Shown: positions 26,978 to 35,878 of the stretch, piece after piece
Numbering within the stretch: position 1 is the stretch's first letter
Layout of the letters: each line of letters begins with the position of its first letter
From: Lewinella sp038528965
GTDB taxonomy: Bacteria > Bacteroidota > Bacteroidia > Chitinophagales > Saprospiraceae
Direction of reading: 5' to 3'
DNA: 64,000 nt
NCBI GenBank assembly: GCA_038528965.1
Contig: JBCBEC010000007.1
Location: 124,001 to 188,000, forward strand
The notes under the pieces: generated by a model
Databases searched by the model: none
Told to the model about the DNA's origin: nothing
What the model saw: only the letters and a program-made list of their open reading frames with translations
Program-made: the position numbers and the translations under genes

Positions 26978-29290
26978 TTAGCGGACCACCCAACCATTGC
27001 CAAAGCCTTCAGATGGGTTCACAAACACCAACTTTCCTTCTTCATTTTCGGCCATGAGCACCATGCCCTGGCTCAAGACGCCGCGCATTTTGCGTGGGGC
27101 CAGGTTAGCGACTAAAACTACTTGCTGACCAATGATAGCTTCCGGCTCGTAATGTTGCGCAATGCCCGAAAGCACGGTGCGCTCCTCGAAGCCCACATCT
27201 AGCGTAAGTTGTAGCAATTTATCCGCCTTTGGCACCTTAGTGGCAGCAGTGATGGTAGCCGTTCGCAAGTCTAGCTTAGTGAAATCGTCAAAGACAATTT
27301 CTTCTTTGACGGGCGGGCGCTCTGGGCCACGCTCTGTTGCCAGAATCTGTTCCAGCTTTTCTTTTTGGCGATCCACAATCTGCTTACGGCTATCATCCTT
27401 ACGATCGATGATTTTCGGGAATAATACAGTTGTTTTACCGATTGAATGACCGGAGGGCAGAATTGGTTTACCCTCTGTTAATCCTTGTAGAACCCCTTGA
27501 AAGGTAAAATCCATAGCAATTGAGAATGTAGACTTAAGTCTTTCCGCGACAAAGGGAATAAAGAATTCTGTTATAAACACAAGTAGTGCCGAGACTTGAT
27601 TAGAAACAAATAGGATTTCTGCAATTCTCGGATTATTAGGATTTTCCTTTGCAAGAGTCCATGGTGCATGATATTGCAAATATGAATTTCCCCATGATGC
27701 AATCTCGATGAGATAAAGTGCTGCCTTCTTGAATTCAAAGCTCTCTATGCTTTCAATAAGACGTACCAAATGAAAGATGATAGTATCAGTTGCCACAAGA
27801 GAATTGTCTTCAAAAGCGTAAGCAGATGCAACTTTTTCACCCGTCAATTCTTCAATTGGCCCAAATAAGGAGACACGCCAGCGGTCATCTAACTTGTTAA
27901 CACTTTTCTCATGCTGACTCTTGATCCTTTCAATTAATTCCTTAATAACCGGGATATTTAAGTGAATATTTCCACCGGTACTATTTAAAAGTAACCAACG
28001 CTCTTTATAATCTCTGCTCACCTCTGGTACCGTTCCGCCGAAGTACTTGTGCGTAAGTACAATCACTCGATTGATGAAATTACCCAGTTTATCCGCCAGC
28101 TCTTTGTCGTGGAAATCGACAAACTCATCCCATTTGAAATCGGCATCGCGGTTTTCCGGTAGGTTGCGAACCAATGCCCAACGCAAGGCGTCAACCGCGT
28201 TTGGAAAGTCTTTAAACTCCTCCAGGTATTCGTGTTGCTCCACGCCCCAACCGCGGCTCTTGCTGAACTTCTCTCCTTCAAAGTTTAGGAACTGATTGGC
28301 GGGTACGTTGATCGGCAGATTGTAATCACCATGTGCCTTGAGCATTGCCGGGAAGATGATACAGTGAAAAACAATGTTATCCTTACCAATGAAATGGATG
28401 AGTTGTGTATCCTCTCCCTTCCAATAGGATTCCCAATCTTTATCATTCTCCAAAGCCCACTGCCGGGTACTGGAAATATAGCCGATGGGCGCATCAAACC
28501 ACACGTAAAGCACCTTCCCTTCTGCGTCTTCTATGGGTAGCTTGATCCCCCAATCCAAATCACGCGTAATGGCGCGCGGCTGCAGGCCTTCCTTCAGCCA
28601 GCCTAGGCACTGCCCCAAGACGTGCTTCTTCCACTTTTGGGCATCGTGGTGTTGTTCTCCATCTAGTACCCCATTTTCAATCCAATCGGTGAGCCAGGCT
28701 TCGTGCTTATCCAGCTTAAAGTACCAGTGCTTGGTCCTACGCAAGATGGGTTGTTCCCCACTTAATGTAGACTGTGGATTAATGAGTTCTGTGGGAGAAA
28801 GATCCTTTCCGCAATTTTCGCACTGATCACCGTAAGCTTCCTCAAAACCACAATTAGGACAGGTGCCTTTGATATAACGGTCAGCCAGAAACTGATCGAA
28901 TTTTTCATCGTAGTACTGCTCCTGTTCCCGTACTTCAAACTGGTCACCTTGCTCGTAGAGTTTCAAGAAAAACTCCTGCGAAGTCTCGTGGTGCAGTTGC
29001 TCACTGGTGCGGTGATAATAGTCGAAAGAAATACCCAATTGCTGAAAAGTACCCTTGTTCAACTGGTGGTATTTATCGATGATCGCCCGTGGAGAAATAC
29101 CTTCCTTTTTAGCACGAATGGTGATTGCGGCTCCGTGTTCGTCGCTACCGCAAACCCATACTACATCTTTGCCCATTGCGCGCAAGTACCGGACGTAGAT
29201 GTCAGCAGGCAAGTACGCACCAGCTAAGTGCCCCAAGTGCAATGGGCCATTAGCGTACGGCAAGGCAGATGTAATGAGATAACGGTTCAT
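26978..29290 (-). CDS. metG: Methionyl-tRNA synthetase, with an AT-rich mosaic anticodon-binding region
   Basis: 770 aa. Charges tRNA-Met. Catalytic domain with the HIGH-type motif PYANGPLHLGHLAG (~11-24), zinc-knuckle cysteines CPNCGFEEAYGDQCENCGKD (~144-163), and KMSKS variant KFSKS. The C-terminal ~670-770 is a tRNA-binding OB domain (FDDFTKLDLRTATI). Residues ~425-620 (genomic ~27430-28015) are unusual: the DNA is about 37% GC by hand count, versus about 53-62% on neighbouring lines of the same gene, and the protein carries roughly 70 extra residues (RWLLLNSTGGNIHLN ... SAYAFEDNSLVATDTI) before the conserved helical part. The frame stays open, so the enzyme is probably functional. ATG start. 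Confidence 0.95.
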   Translation of the reverse strand: MNRYLITSALPYANGPLHLGHLAGAYLPADIYVRYLRAMGKDVVWVCGSDEHGAAITIRAKKEGISPRAIIDKYHQLNKGTFQQLGISFDYYHRTSEQLHHETSQEFFLKLYEQGDQFEVREQEQYYDEKFDQFLADRYIKGTCPNCGFEEAYGDQCENCGKDLSPTELINPQSTLSGEQPILRRTKHWYFKLDKHEAWLTDWIENGVLDGEQHHDAQKWKKHVLGQCLGWLKEGLQPRAITRDLDWGIKLPIEDAEGKVLYVWFDAPIGYISSTRQWALENDKDWESYWKGEDTQLIHFIGKDNIVFHCIIFPAMLKAHGDYNLPINVPANQFLNFEGEKFSKSRGWGVEQHEYLEEFKDFPNAVDALRWALVRNLPENRDADFKWDEFVDFHDKELADKLGNFINRVIVLTHKYFGGTVPEVSRDYKERWLLLNSTGGNIHLNIPVIKELIERIKSQHEKSVNKLDDRWRVSLFGPIEELTGEKVASAYAFEDNSLVATDTIIFHLVRLIESIESFEFKKAALYLIEIASWGNSYLQYHAPWTLAKENPNNPRIAEILFVSNQVSALLVFITEFFIPFVAERLKSTFSIAMDFTFQGVLQGLTEGKPILPSGHSIGKTTVLFPKIIDRKDDSRKQIVDRQKEKLEQILATERGPERPPVKEEIVFDDFTKLDLRTATITAATKVPKADKLLQLTLDVGFEERTVLSGIAQHYEPEAIIGQQVVLVANLAPRKMRGVLSQGMVLMAENEEGKLVFVNPSEGFGNGWVVR

Positions 29291-29576
29291 TTCGTCGTGC
29301 TTTTTGAATTTGCGGCGAAGATAATGGAAAAATCAATGTAAAATGAGCTACAAAACGTCCTAGAAACATGGACTTATCCATAGATTACCGGTAGCCTCCC
29401 AACCGTTGAAATGCCACTAAAGTTCCACGGGTGTAATAATTATCTGATTTTATCCACTCATTAAATGCAACAGCAAGCGGCGTTTGAGCATCTCTAGGTA
29501 TAGTGTAGCTTTCGTACTTTTATCAGACAAGACTGTAAATTAATAATCACCCACACTCCTTAATCACCTATCTTTA

Positions 29577-30824
29577 ATGGAAAACACTGCTAAACCGGCA
29601 CGCATAGTGCAGATTGATGCCTTGCGTGGTTTTGCGCTGGCGGGTGTAGCCTTAGTACACGTAACCGAACAGTACCTAGCGGGACCTACACCCGAAGGTT
29701 TTATGGAAGGCATTAACGGAATGCCCGACCAGATTGTAATGGGACTTATCTTCTTTTTTATCCAGGGTAAGTTCTTTGCGCTATTCTCCATTCTGTTTGG
29801 CCTTAGCTTTTCCATTCAAATGGATTCTGCTGCCGCAAAGGGGCAAGACTTTTCCTGGCGCTTCCTTTGGCGAGCAGCGCTGTTACTAGTTATCGGCTAT
29901 ATCCATCACCTCTTCTACAGAGGAGATATCCTTACGATTTATGCAGTTCTTGCTCCATTTCTCATCCCTTTCAACAAGGTTCCCAAAACCTGGGTGCTTG
30001 GAGCGGCGGCATTGTGCTTTCTGAGCGTACCGCGATTCATCACCTACTTTGTACACGGAGGTGGTCCCTTTTTTGGCCTATCGGAAGGATTTCAATCGCC
30101 ACTCGAAACAGCCTACTACGAAGCGGTAAGCACGGGTCCTATTAGTGAGGTTTTTGCCCAAAATGGCGATTATGGTATGAAGACCAAAATGAACTTTCAG
30201 CTCCAAATCTTTGGTCGCTTCTACTATACCTTTGGCTACTTCCTAGTGGGGCTTTGGCTAGGAAGAATTCAACTATTCAGAAATACCGTAGAGAAACTTA
30301 AGTCGGTTCGAAAGACCATGTATTGGTTAATCGGTGCCTTTGTACTTTCCGGGGCCCTAACTGGGCTGCTCTTCTCTCAGGCTCCACAGCCAATCGACTT
30401 TACGCATATTATGCATGTGATCGGCATGAATGTATCCGATTGGGCCAACTTGTGTATGGCGGGTATTATCCTTTGTGCCTTCATACTTCTTTTCCACCGA
30501 CCTAAGTGGACCAAGCGATTGTCCTTTTTCGCTCCTTACGGCCGTATGGCGTTGACCAATTACATTATGCAGACCATCATTGGCACCTTCCTATTCTTCG
30601 GCTGGGGTTTGGGCTTGATTGGCCAAATACGCAGCATCTACCTGGTGCTCATTGCACTAGCGATGATTGCGTTGCAAACCTACTTTAGTAAATATTGGCT
30701 TCAGCGCTACAAGTTTGGTCCGCTGGAATGGCTCTGGCGCAGTGCTACTTATTTAGAGTGGCAGCCGTTTCGGAAGGATGGAATTACTACCTTGGAGGAG
30801 CAAAGAGACCACCCAACGAACTGA
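29577..30824 (+). CDS. DUF418 family membrane protein
   Basis: 415 aa, ATG start. It opens with the family signature RIVQIDALRGFALAGVALVHV (DUF418/heparan-alpha-glucosaminide acetyltransferase-like, YeiB group), then about eight to ten membrane helices, including QGKFFALFSILFGLSFSIQM. The C-terminal DUF418 domain contains FFAPYGRMALTNYIMQTIIGTFLFFGWGLGLIG and ends in FGPLEWLWRSATYLEWQPFRK, both conserved in the family. The fold is related to acyltransferases, but the substrate is unknown. It is divergent from metG and convergent with the DUF3298 gene. Confidence 0.92.
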   Translation: MENTAKPARIVQIDALRGFALAGVALVHVTEQYLAGPTPEGFMEGINGMPDQIVMGLIFFFIQGKFFALFSILFGLSFSIQMDSAAAKGQDFSWRFLWRAALLLVIGYIHHLFYRGDILTIYAVLAPFLIPFNKVPKTWVLGAAALCFLSVPRFITYFVHGGGPFFGLSEGFQSPLETAYYEAVSTGPISEVFAQNGDYGMKTKMNFQLQIFGRFYYTFGYFLVGLWLGRIQLFRNTVEKLKSVRKTMYWLIGAFVLSGALTGLLFSQAPQPIDFTHIMHVIGMNVSDWANLCMAGIILCAFILLFHRPKWTKRLSFFAPYGRMALTNYIMQTIIGTFLFFGWGLGLIGQIRSIYLVLIALAMIALQTYFSKYWLQRYKFGPLEWLWRSATYLEWQPFRKDGITTLEEQRDHPTN

Positions 30825-30853
30825 TTATCAGGGGTTAAAAATAGTGCTATTGC

Positions 30854-30883
30854 GTTGTTGCATTTATACAACACCAATTTTTT
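30854..30883 (+). terminator. Weak terminator-like hairpin after the DUF418 gene
   Basis: Stem GTTGT (30854-30858) / ACAAC (30868-30872) followed by a T-run at 30878-30883, 30 nt after the stop codon. Its right half (TTGCATTTATACAACA) resembles the repeats at 34735 and 38282. Confidence 0.4.
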
Positions 30884-30907
30884 GCACCCCAAAAAATCAA
30901 AAACATC

Positions 30908-32119
30908 CTACTCCTCCAACACTTCTGGCAACCATTCTGCTTGTACAAAGTCGGTGATCTGTTCGAAGGAAACGTAGAGTTCGATCTCCCCTGCGGCGTA
31001 GGGTGCAATATCGTAAGGACTGTACACAAAAAAGATGCCCTTGTTGGTTACTCCGAAGTTCTCATTCGGTTGGATTTCCTTTTCGAACAAGATAGCGTCT
31101 AAGGATTGCTGGGGCTTGAGGTTATACTTGAGTCGTACTGCCCGGTCCAGGGCTTTAGACACTTGTTCCTCATATCCAGGTCGTAGTATATCCTTTAATT
31201 GGAGTACGCGTTGACTTTCCAAATCATAGCTCTCTACCCGCGTTCCAAACATCCCGTGGGCACCACCGGTGTAGGCATAATCAGTAAACCCAAGGGTGAG
31301 TAGACTAGGGGAATTGAAATACACTTGCACGGAGGAATTGTAATTGTAGTTAGCACTTAAGAAAGCCTCTGCATCGGCCAGGGAATCCAGCATACCAATA
31401 TTGCGCAAGGACACCATTTCCTCGCAGTATTCTTTGTAATAATCCATGAATTGTTGCTCCAAGATCTCTGACCAGGACTCTCCTTTAGTGTAAGCTGGAG
31501 TGAGTAGTCCATTCGCAATTTTATCATTTAGAAATTGCCGTACTTGTGATGAGCTCCAATCTTCTTCCACCTCTAGCCATTCGGCACCGTAGTACATAGT
31601 AGGAGAATACTGCCAATGGGGAAAAGCCGCTAAGGAATCTTCGGCGCCCCAGCCCTCAAGCGGTACTGCCTGACGGTTAGGACGAACTTCAAAGTCGTGT
31701 TTATCCACCCCGTTACCGTTAATCCAAAGTCCCTCAAATCTGCCATTAGCATTCCAGCGTCCTTGAAAAGTATGTGGTTCACTGTCCCATCCGCCTTGCT
31801 CGGTAAGTACCAGGCGGTTGCCATCCTCTAGGTTACCGTAGATCGCAATGGGTCCACCGTATTCATCATAACGGTAAAATCCTCGGAAAAAATGACCATA
31901 GTCGTTGTGGTAATTCGTTTCCTCTATTAGCTCCATGGATATCGGCAGACCTGCGAGAACACCCGTGAGGTGATGGTAGGTATTCGTTTGTTTGGGTTGC
32001 AGGTTAACTGCACCAACGGAAGAATCACCTGATATACCTTCATCTGAGGCACAAGCAATTAATCCTCCGATTATTAAACATAGACATGCTGCTATTATCC
32101 CCTTTTGCGTACGCCCCAT
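30908..32119 (-). CDS. DUF3298 (RsiV-like) lipoprotein
   Basis: 403 aa, ATG start. Lipoprotein signal MGRTQKGIIAACLCLIIGGLIAC with Cys23. The first half (~50-180) has a lipocalin/DUF-like beta pattern, 'G.l.glPi.mel ... G.Y.Y.eyG.pI.i.G.l' and 'F.G.w...G.FeGlW'. The C-terminal half is a DUF3298 domain (LLTLGFTDYAYTGGAHGMFGTRVESYDLESQRVLQLKDIL ... FFVYSPYDIAPYAAG), the fold of anti-sigma factor RsiV and PdaC-like proteins. The motif YAYTGGAHG is diagnostic. It is probably an outer-membrane or periplasmic lipoprotein; role unknown. A TAATTTTG -7 element lies 20 nt before the start. Confidence 0.85.
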   Translation of the reverse strand: MGRTQKGIIAACLCLIIGGLIACASDEGISGDSSVGAVNLQPKQTNTYHHLTGVLAGLPISMELIEETNYHNDYGHFFRGFYRYDEYGGPIAIYGNLEDGNRLVLTEQGGWDSEPHTFQGRWNANGRFEGLWINGNGVDKHDFEVRPNRQAVPLEGWGAEDSLAAFPHWQYSPTMYYGAEWLEVEEDWSSSQVRQFLNDKIANGLLTPAYTKGESWSEILEQQFMDYYKEYCEEMVSLRNIGMLDSLADAEAFLSANYNYNSSVQVYFNSPSLLTLGFTDYAYTGGAHGMFGTRVESYDLESQRVLQLKDILRPGYEEQVSKALDRAVRLKYNLKPQQSLDAILFEKEIQPNENFGVTNKGIFFVYSPYDIAPYAAGEIELYVSFEQITDFVQAEWLPEVLEE

Positions 32120-32138
32120 ATTCGTCGCGGTTTTACCG

Positions 32139-32146
32139 CAAAATTA
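32139..32146 (-). promoter_or_regulatory. -7 element TAATTTTG for the DUF3298 gene
   Basis: TAnnTTTG match on the minus strand, 19 nt before the ATG at 32119, inside the 140-bp divergent region shared with the LOG-family gene. Confidence 0.45.
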
Positions 32147-32259
32147 ATATCCCCGTAGCAAGGACGATCCTTTTACGGCCCAATTTTGTTTAGCGTCTGG
32201 ATTTTTTCTGGAAAAATAATACCTTACCAGGCTGTTTCACCCGAAAAACAACGACAATT

Positions 32260-32991
32260 ATGAGCGAAAAAAATGGAAATAACTTGCGCCCTAAGCACCA
32301 CAACATGAAAAAATGGAGCCACCAAATTAAAGGTGAAGACTCCTGGACCATGTTTAAGGTGGTCTCTGAATTTGTACAAGGATTCGAGACCTTAAACCTC
32401 GTTGGTCCTTGTGTAAGTGTCTTTGGATCAGCACGTACCAAGCCTGATCATCCCTACTATCAACTGGCTGTGCGTATTGGCCAGCGCCTAACGGAAGAAG
32501 GATATGGCGTTATCACTGGTGGTGGCCCCGGTATTATGGAGGCTGGTAATAAGGGTGCGCACCTCAACGGTGGAAAGTCAGTAGGTCTAAATATTCACCT
32601 GCCCTTCGAGCAAGGCTCTAATCCCTACGTTGACCACGATAAGGATATCAACTTTAAGTATTTCTTTATCCGCAAGGTGATGTTTGTGAAATTTGCGCAA
32701 GCATTTATCGCCCTTCCAGGTGGTTTTGGGACATTGGATGAACTGTTTGAAGTACTTACGCTAGTACAGACCGGTAAAATCACACCAGTCCCAATCATTC
32801 TCGTCGGCACAGAATTCTGGAGCGGCATGAAAGAGTGGATTAAGACGGTAATGTTGGAGAAAGAAAACAACATTAGCCCCAAGGATATGGATTTGATTCC
32901 AATAGTGGACGAGCCGGATGAAATCATGCAAATCATCAACGAATTCTACGAAGTACGGGCAAGAGAATTAAGTCCAAACTACGAGTTGTAG
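32260..32991 (+). CDS. LOG-family protein (TIGR00730 Rossmann fold)
   Basis: 243 aa, ATG start. The motif PGGFGTLDELFE is the PGGxGTxxE signature of LOG (cytokinin riboside 5'-monophosphate phosphoribohydrolase) proteins, and CVSVFGSART, VITGGGPGIMEAGNKGAHLNGGKSVGL are the nucleotide-binding parts. Family enzymes hydrolyse nucleoside 5'-monophosphates to base plus ribose 5-phosphate; in bacteria this may serve nucleotide salvage. The N-terminal ~40 residues (SHQIKGEDSWTMFKVVSEFVQGFETL) are the extension usual in longer bacterial members. Cytoplasmic. Confidence 0.93.
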   Translation: MSEKNGNNLRPKHHNMKKWSHQIKGEDSWTMFKVVSEFVQGFETLNLVGPCVSVFGSARTKPDHPYYQLAVRIGQRLTEEGYGVITGGGPGIMEAGNKGAHLNGGKSVGLNIHLPFEQGSNPYVDHDKDINFKYFFIRKVMFVKFAQAFIALPGGFGTLDELFEVLTLVQTGKITPVPIILVGTEFWSGMKEWIKTVMLEKENNISPKDMDLIPIVDEPDEIMQIINEFYEVRARELSPNYEL

Positions 32992-33017
32992 TCTCTTCTG
33001 GGCTGCGCTCAGGCAAC

Positions 33018-33053
33018 AAAAAAACCGGTAGCCCTAGCTCAGGGACTACCGGT
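33018..33053 (-). terminator. Terminator-type hairpin (minus-strand reading)
   Basis: ACCGGTAG-CCCT (33024-33035) pairs with AGGG-(A)-CTACCGGT (33041-33053). An A-run at 33018-33024 becomes the U-tract when read on the minus strand, so it best serves the lipoprotein gene ending at 33192. It has no T-run on the plus side. A further palindrome TCCGACGTCGGA followed by TTTTT (33084-33100) may stop the LOG-family transcript. Confidence 0.6.
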
Positions 33054-33191
33054 ATACAAAACCAAAAACCCTATTTCCGAAGGTCCGACGTCGGATTTTT
33101 GGCATATCTACTGCTCACTTTTTCAGTGCGCAATATTTGTTCATAGGATTCAGGTGTCAGGTTTTAGGTAAGTTGCGTAAAAGCCTTGGGC

Positions 33192-33683
33192 TTAGTCGCG
33201 TAGTTTAACTTGAAACTCACCTTCAGTTGCTTCCAAGGTATGCTGTAACTGGTCACCGCCTTTGGCTACAAATTGGAAGGTTCCTTCCATGTTTACACCA
33301 TCGTTTTTAGTGATCGTCACTTCGCCGCTACTCCCTGTTAGTTGGGTGTTGTAGGCAATTCCGTCAATGATAGCTACTGCGTAGGTATCTCCAGCAGGGA
33401 CCATAGTATAGGTACCAGTGGTGAATCCTTGTGGCAATCCAACTACTACACTTTCGTTGGCATCTAAATCTCCTACACCGTTGATGGTAATCTGATTATC
33501 CAATTCGTAAGCATAAGCGCGGAATTCGTCTTCTACTACATAAGGATTGCCGTTCAGCATAACGGAGAAGTGTGCGCCTTGCTCTTCTGGTGATTCGCCG
33601 GTAGGGCTGCTGTCTTTTTCACAGCTACTTAGGCTACCAGCAACAAACAAAACGGCCACGAAATACAGGAATAGATTTTTCAT
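33192..33683 (-). CDS. DUF6252-like lipoprotein
   Basis: 163 aa, ATG start. Lipoprotein signal MKNLFLYFVAVLFVAGSLSSC with Cys21 and a Gly/Ser/Glu-rich linker (EKDSSPTGESPEEQG). The mature domain follows the small Bacteroidota lipoprotein pattern of DUF6252-type proteins: FSVMLNGNPYVVEDEFRAYAYELDNQITINGVGD, VVVGLPQGFTTGTYTM, GEVTITKNDGVNMEGTFQFVAKGG, where a beta-sandwich carries 'G.F.F.a'. Probably surface or periplasmic; ligand unknown. Confidence 0.75.
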   Translation of the reverse strand: MKNLFLYFVAVLFVAGSLSSCEKDSSPTGESPEEQGAHFSVMLNGNPYVVEDEFRAYAYELDNQITINGVGDLDANESVVVGLPQGFTTGTYTMVPAGDTYAVAIIDGIAYNTQLTGSSGEVTITKNDGVNMEGTFQFVAKGGDQLQHTLEATEGEFQVKLRD

Positions 33684-33914
33684 AACAATTGATATTTAGG
33701 GTTTTGATGAATGTGTTTTTCCCTTTTGCTCCACAAAGAAAGGGGCGAAATAGAGCTCTATGCCAGCGGAAAGGAGTGAGGTGGGCGATCAGCGCAGTGA
33801 CTTACAAAAAACGAGAGGTGAAAAAATACACTTGCTAGAATGGTACTGTAAAGAGGATGAATATTGTGTGAACCATGATTGATCGTCTTCGTTTGGTAAG
33901 AAAAAGAGTCATTC

Positions 33915-34706
33915 ATGCCTGAGTTACCAGAGGTACATACCTTTCAGCAATACTTCGACGCCGCAGCGCTTCAGCAGCAAATCATGCAAGTAGAGGTGCA
34001 TGATGATAAGATTATCCGCAATTCTGATGGGGTCACTTTTGCTGACAAGCTGGCCGGGCGCACCTTTACGGGTTCCTTAAGAAGAGGTAAGTACCTTTTT
34101 GGTGACCTGGATAATGGCCATAGTGTGCTCCTCCATTTTGGTATGACCGGTGACCTTAAGCTTTATCAAGAGCCAGAGGAGAAGCCACGTTTTGAACGCT
34201 TTGCTTTCGTCTTTAATGACGGCAATCGCCTGGGTTTTGATGATGCTCGGAAATTTGCTCGTATTCTCTATCTGGAAGATCGAGATGCCTATATCGAGGA
34301 AAAAGGATTGGGGCCAGATGCCCTGGAAATCACCGAAGAGACCTTCCTGACGGCAATGGGTAAGCGAAAAACTACCATTAAGGGTTTCTTACTCAACCAA
34401 GCAATGGTAGCGGGAGTGGGCAACCTCTACGCCGATGAAATCTGCTACCGCACCCGAGTACACCCCGCTAGTCCGGTGATCAAGATTCCCAAGAAAAAAC
34501 GAATCGAGGTGTACAACAAGATGATAGAAGTTCTGCACAAAGCAGTAGAACAAGCGCCTTACTATAAGGAGTACCCAGAAAACTGGTTTTGGGAGGAATG
34601 GCGGCACGAAGATCATCTGGCGCCGGATGGTAAGAGTAGAGTAAAGAGCGATAAGGTGGCGGGGCGAACGACTTATTGGGCATCGCCCTGGCAGAAAAAG
34701 TATTAG
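33915..34706 (+). CDS. Fpg/Nei-family DNA glycosylase lacking zinc-finger cysteines
   Basis: 263 aa, ATG start. N-terminal MPELPEV supplies the catalytic Pro2/Glu3 of the Fpg/Nei family, and the lysine in RRGKYL matches the conserved beta-lyase-assisting Lys. HFGMTGDL and the helix-two-turn-helix segment KGFLLNQAMVAGVGNLYADEICYRTRVHP are intact. The C-terminal region, which in Fpg is a Cys4 zinc finger (C-x2-C ... GGRSTYFCPxCQ), here reads ...KSRVKSDKVAGRTTYWASPWQKKY: the GRTTYW core is kept but all four cysteines are gone, resembling the 'zincless finger' of NEIL1. It removes oxidised bases and nicks the DNA in base excision repair. Confidence 0.9.
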   Translation: MPELPEVHTFQQYFDAAALQQQIMQVEVHDDKIIRNSDGVTFADKLAGRTFTGSLRRGKYLFGDLDNGHSVLLHFGMTGDLKLYQEPEEKPRFERFAFVFNDGNRLGFDDARKFARILYLEDRDAYIEEKGLGPDALEITEETFLTAMGKRKTTIKGFLLNQAMVAGVGNLYADEICYRTRVHPASPVIKIPKKKRIEVYNKMIEVLHKAVEQAPYYKEYPENWFWEEWRHEDHLAPDGKSRVKSDKVAGRTTYWASPWQKKY

Positions 34707-34726
34707 TGAGAAGGGTACGGCAGGAT

Positions 34727-34754
34727 AGACACATTGCAATGCGTCTATACAACA
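34727..34754 (+). repeat. Short palindromic repeat, copy A
   Basis: Near-perfect palindrome AGACACATTGCAATGCGTCT (34727-34746) followed by ATACAACA, 20 nt after the Fpg stop. Its segment TGCAATGCGTCTATACAACA (34735-34754) matches copy B at 38282-38301 in 18 of 20 positions. Confidence 0.5.
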
Positions 34755-34764
34755 AAGTACAGCT

Positions 34765-34941
34765 CTAAGGCCGTGGAAAATCCTCGTTCCACACCAATAG
34801 GTCGCTTTCTTCTTCTAACTCATCAGTGATTTGCTCGGAGACCTGTTGCTGCTCTGGTTCTGGTTGCCGCACGCAAGTAAGGATAACGGCTGGGCCGATC
34901 AATAAAAAAACCAACACTACTGTATCTACGAATTTGCGCAT
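34765..34941 (-). CDS. Small single-pass or lipoprotein-like protein
   Basis: 58 aa from the ATG at 34941 (MRKFVDTVVLVFLLIGPAVILTCVRQPEPEQQ); the frame extends to a TTG at 34995. A hydrophobic stretch with a Cys at position 23 (VILTC) is lipobox-like but lacks a small residue directly before the Cys, so lipidation is uncertain. The rest is a short acidic tail (SEQITDELEEESDLLVWNEDFPRP). No family recognised. It is real only if expressed; composition and the clean signal-like N terminus favour a gene. Confidence 0.45.
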   Translation of the reverse strand: MRKFVDTVVLVFLLIGPAVILTCVRQPEPEQQQVSEQITDELEEESDLLVWNEDFPRP

Positions 34942-35077
34942 GGCGATGTAATTTGCCTTTATTGACGTACGAATAGTCACTTTGGTACTCCCCAACTGGC
35001 TGTTTAATCCTTCCCTAACGCAGTTTTAAGACTTTTTAACGAAAGTGGGATTACCACTGTGCTCCGACAAAACTTTT

Positions 35078-35085
35078 TATCTTTG
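35078..35085 (+). promoter_or_regulatory. -7 element TATCTTTG overlapping the operator-like palindrome
   Basis: TAnnTTTG match ending at the first base of the palindrome at 35085-35104. The transcription start would fall inside that palindrome, a classic repressor position. Confidence 0.55.
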
Positions 35086-35104
35086 CGAACGAACATTCAT
35101 TCGT
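35085..35104 (+). promoter_or_regulatory. Predicted TetR-type operator, site 1
   Basis: GCGAACGAACATTCATTCGT, an imperfect palindrome that ends at the base before the enoyl-CoA hydratase ATG. Its reverse complement differs from the site upstream of paaZ (42923-42942) at only 4 of 20 positions. Operators of this size and shape are typical of TetR-family repressors. Confidence 0.6.
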
Positions 35105-35875
35105 ATGGAAGATAGGACGCTGCTAGGGCAGATTCAGACGGAAATCCAGGACGGTATTGCCACCATTACCTTTTCCCATCCGGCACACAACAGCTTACCA
35201 GGCCGATTATTGGCTAAGCTCAAGGAAGCCATTGAAACGGCTGGTGAAAATGATGAGGTACGCGTCATTATTCTACGCAGCGGCGGCGACCGGACCTTTT
35301 GTGCAGGGGCTAGCTTTGATGAGCTCATGGCTATCCAGGATGAAGCAACGGGCAAGGAATTCTTCTTGGGCTTTGCGCGGGTCATCAATGCTATCCGGAA
35401 GTGTCCAAAGTTTGTTTTAGGGCGAGTGCAAGGTAAAGCCATCGGTGGTGGTGTCGGTTTAGCATCGGCAACTGACTATTGCGTAGCTACCCAGTATGCC
35501 GGCGTAAAATTGAGCGAGCTCGCCATTGGTATTGGCCCTTTTGTAGTTGGGCCAGCTGTAGCTCGAAAAGTAGGGCAAAGTGCCTTCCAACAACTGGCCA
35601 TTAACGCTACTGCTCTGCAAACTGCCGAATGGGCGCAAGCAAAGGGCCTCTACACCGAAGTCTTTGCTGACGCCAATCAAATGGATGCCCACCTAGCTGA
35701 GTTAGCACAAAAACTGGCACAATCCAGTCCAGCTGCAATGCGGGAGCTGAAGCTAATCAGCTGGGAAGGCACAGAGCATTGGGATGAACTGCTAGATACG
35801 CGGGCCGCAATTAGTGGCGAACTCGTACTCTCAGATTTTACCCGCGAGGCCATTGCGGCCTTCAAAACCAAATAG
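35105..35875 (+). CDS. Enoyl-CoA hydratase/isomerase
   Basis: 256 aa from the ATG at 35105; the upstream frame to 35045 overlaps the promoter and is not coding. Crotonase fold with oxyanion-hole segments RTFCAGASFDELMAI and GKAIGGGVGLASATDYCVAT, and conserved LSELAIGIGPFVVGPAVARKVG. It hydrates or isomerises unsaturated acyl-CoA. Exact substrate is not readable, but the shared operator with paaZ suggests phenylacetate or related acyl-CoA catabolism (inference). A 84-aa gene follows after 3 nt and the E1 gene after 64 nt more, so these three probably form one transcript. Confidence 0.88.
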   Translation: MEDRTLLGQIQTEIQDGIATITFSHPAHNSLPGRLLAKLKEAIETAGENDEVRVIILRSGGDRTFCAGASFDELMAIQDEATGKEFFLGFARVINAIRKCPKFVLGRVQGKAIGGGVGLASATDYCVATQYAGVKLSELAIGIGPFVVGPAVARKVGQSAFQQLAINATALQTAEWAQAKGLYTEVFADANQMDAHLAELAQKLAQSSPAAMRELKLISWEGTEHWDELLDTRAAISGELVLSDFTREAIAAFKTK

Positions 35876-35878
35876 CTC

